Origin: Pseudomonadota bacterium | GTDB lineage: Bacteria; Pseudomonadota; Gammaproteobacteria; Burkholderiales; Methylophilaceae | Direction: 5' to 3' | DNA length: 5,400 nucleotides | Assembly: GCA_023459535.1 (NCBI GenBank) | Contig: JAEWTK010000109.1 | Coordinates: 1-5,400 of the forward strand | Part shown: positions 5,157-5,400 of the stretch, one piece after another | Numbering within the stretch: position 1 is the first letter of the stretch | Layout of the letters: each line of letters starts with the position of its first letter | The notes under the pieces: generated by a model | Database searches by the model: none | Seen by the model: the letters and a program-made list of their open reading frames with translations, nothing else | What the model was told of the DNA's origin: nothing | Made by a program: the position numbers and the translations under genes

Positions 5157-5400
5157 TTACTCGGCAGCCTGATGCTTGACTGCACCGTTCACCTGATGGT
5201 GATCGCCGCGCTTTTCCTTGTGCTTCAGGACCTGGCGATCCAGCTTGTCGGTCAGCATGTCGATGGCGCTGTACATGTTTTCATCCGAGCATTCCACGTG
5301 CAGATCGTTGCCGGGTACGTGAAGAGTAGCTTCAACTTTCTGTACCAGTTTTTCCACGCTCAGCGTCACCTTGATATCGATCACATGGTCGAAGTGGTTG
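5157..5400 (-). CDS. hpf: Ribosome hibernation promoting factor (short HPF / YfiA family), C-terminal part, cut by window edge
   Basis: The frame enters from the right edge. The visible 80 residues read NHFDHVIDIKVTLSVEK, then continue through VEATLHVPGNDLHVE, DENMYSAIDMLTDKLDRQV and LKHKEKR to a His-rich tail ending QAAE. The beta-alpha pattern and the MYxAIDxLxDKLDRQxxKxKEK ending are typical of HPF/YfiA proteins. These bind the 30S decoding region and dimerise or silence 70S ribosomes in stationary phase. The stop soon after KEKR shows the short form, without the long C-terminal dimerisation domain. A GTG at 5382-5384 lies inside the protein and is not its start, because the family homology continues upstream of it (NHFDHV). 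In many proteobacteria rpoN sits just upstream and ptsN just downstream. Here hprK follows directly after 69 bp, with no terminator seen between them. Confidence 0.93.
   Translation of the reverse strand, partial: NHFDHVIDIKVTLSVEKLVQKVEATLHVPGNDLHVECSDENMYSAIDMLTDKLDRQVLKHKEKRGDHHQVNGAVKHQAAE

Noticed and set aside
5382..5384. GTG as the start of a 75-residue protein at the right edge.
   Set aside because: The frame stays open to the window edge and the residues upstream (NHFDHV) match HPF, so this is an internal valine codon of a truncated gene.

Overview
All recognisable genes lie on the minus strand, so the window reads right to left (from 5400 to 1) as one closely spaced cluster. The order is hpf (3' end), hprK, rapZ, a mannose-family PTS EIIA gene, ptsH (HPr), ptsI (enzyme I), a DUF4870 membrane protein gene, and the 5' end of an oligopeptidase A gene (prlC/opdA). 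The gene order, the presence of HPr kinase/phosphorylase in a Gram-negative-type sequence, and moderately high GC fit a betaproteobacterium, perhaps of the Nitrosomonadales. The family-level placement is a guess from protein flavour.

Right part (3258-5400): the tail of the ribosome hibernation factor is followed after 69 bp by hprK. Three bases separate hprK from rapZ. The ptsN gene that often sits between hpf and hprK in proteobacteria is not here. Middle (626-3257): EIIA, HPr and EI form a phosphate relay. Phosphoenolpyruvate phosphorylates EI at His193, then HPr at His15, then EIIA at His9. HPr also keeps Ser46 in an HprK-type recognition context. No sugar-transporting EIIB/EIIC subunits are visible, so this looks like a regulatory PTS. 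Left part (1-613): a small three-helix membrane protein and the start of a cytosolic M3 metallopeptidase follow ptsI with gaps of 12 and 8 bp, so they are probably co-transcribed.

The main oddity is the 214-bp gap between ptsH and ptsI. Its ptsI-proximal end is a 32-bp tandem repeat made of copies of ptsI's own ribosome binding site and start codon. Because 32 is not a multiple of three, each extra copy forms an 11-codon mini-ORF beginning like ptsI (Met-Ser-Phe) and ending in a TGA that overlaps the next ATG (ATGA). The result is a chain of potentially coupled starts leading into ptsI. The rest of the gap is lower in GC (about 45% by hand count) and holds one 42-codon ORF that ends in the same ATGA manner. 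No convincing promoter, terminator, tRNA, CRISPR array or insertion sequence is visible, and no gene is supported on the plus strand. No stretch longer than 300 bases is without a gene.
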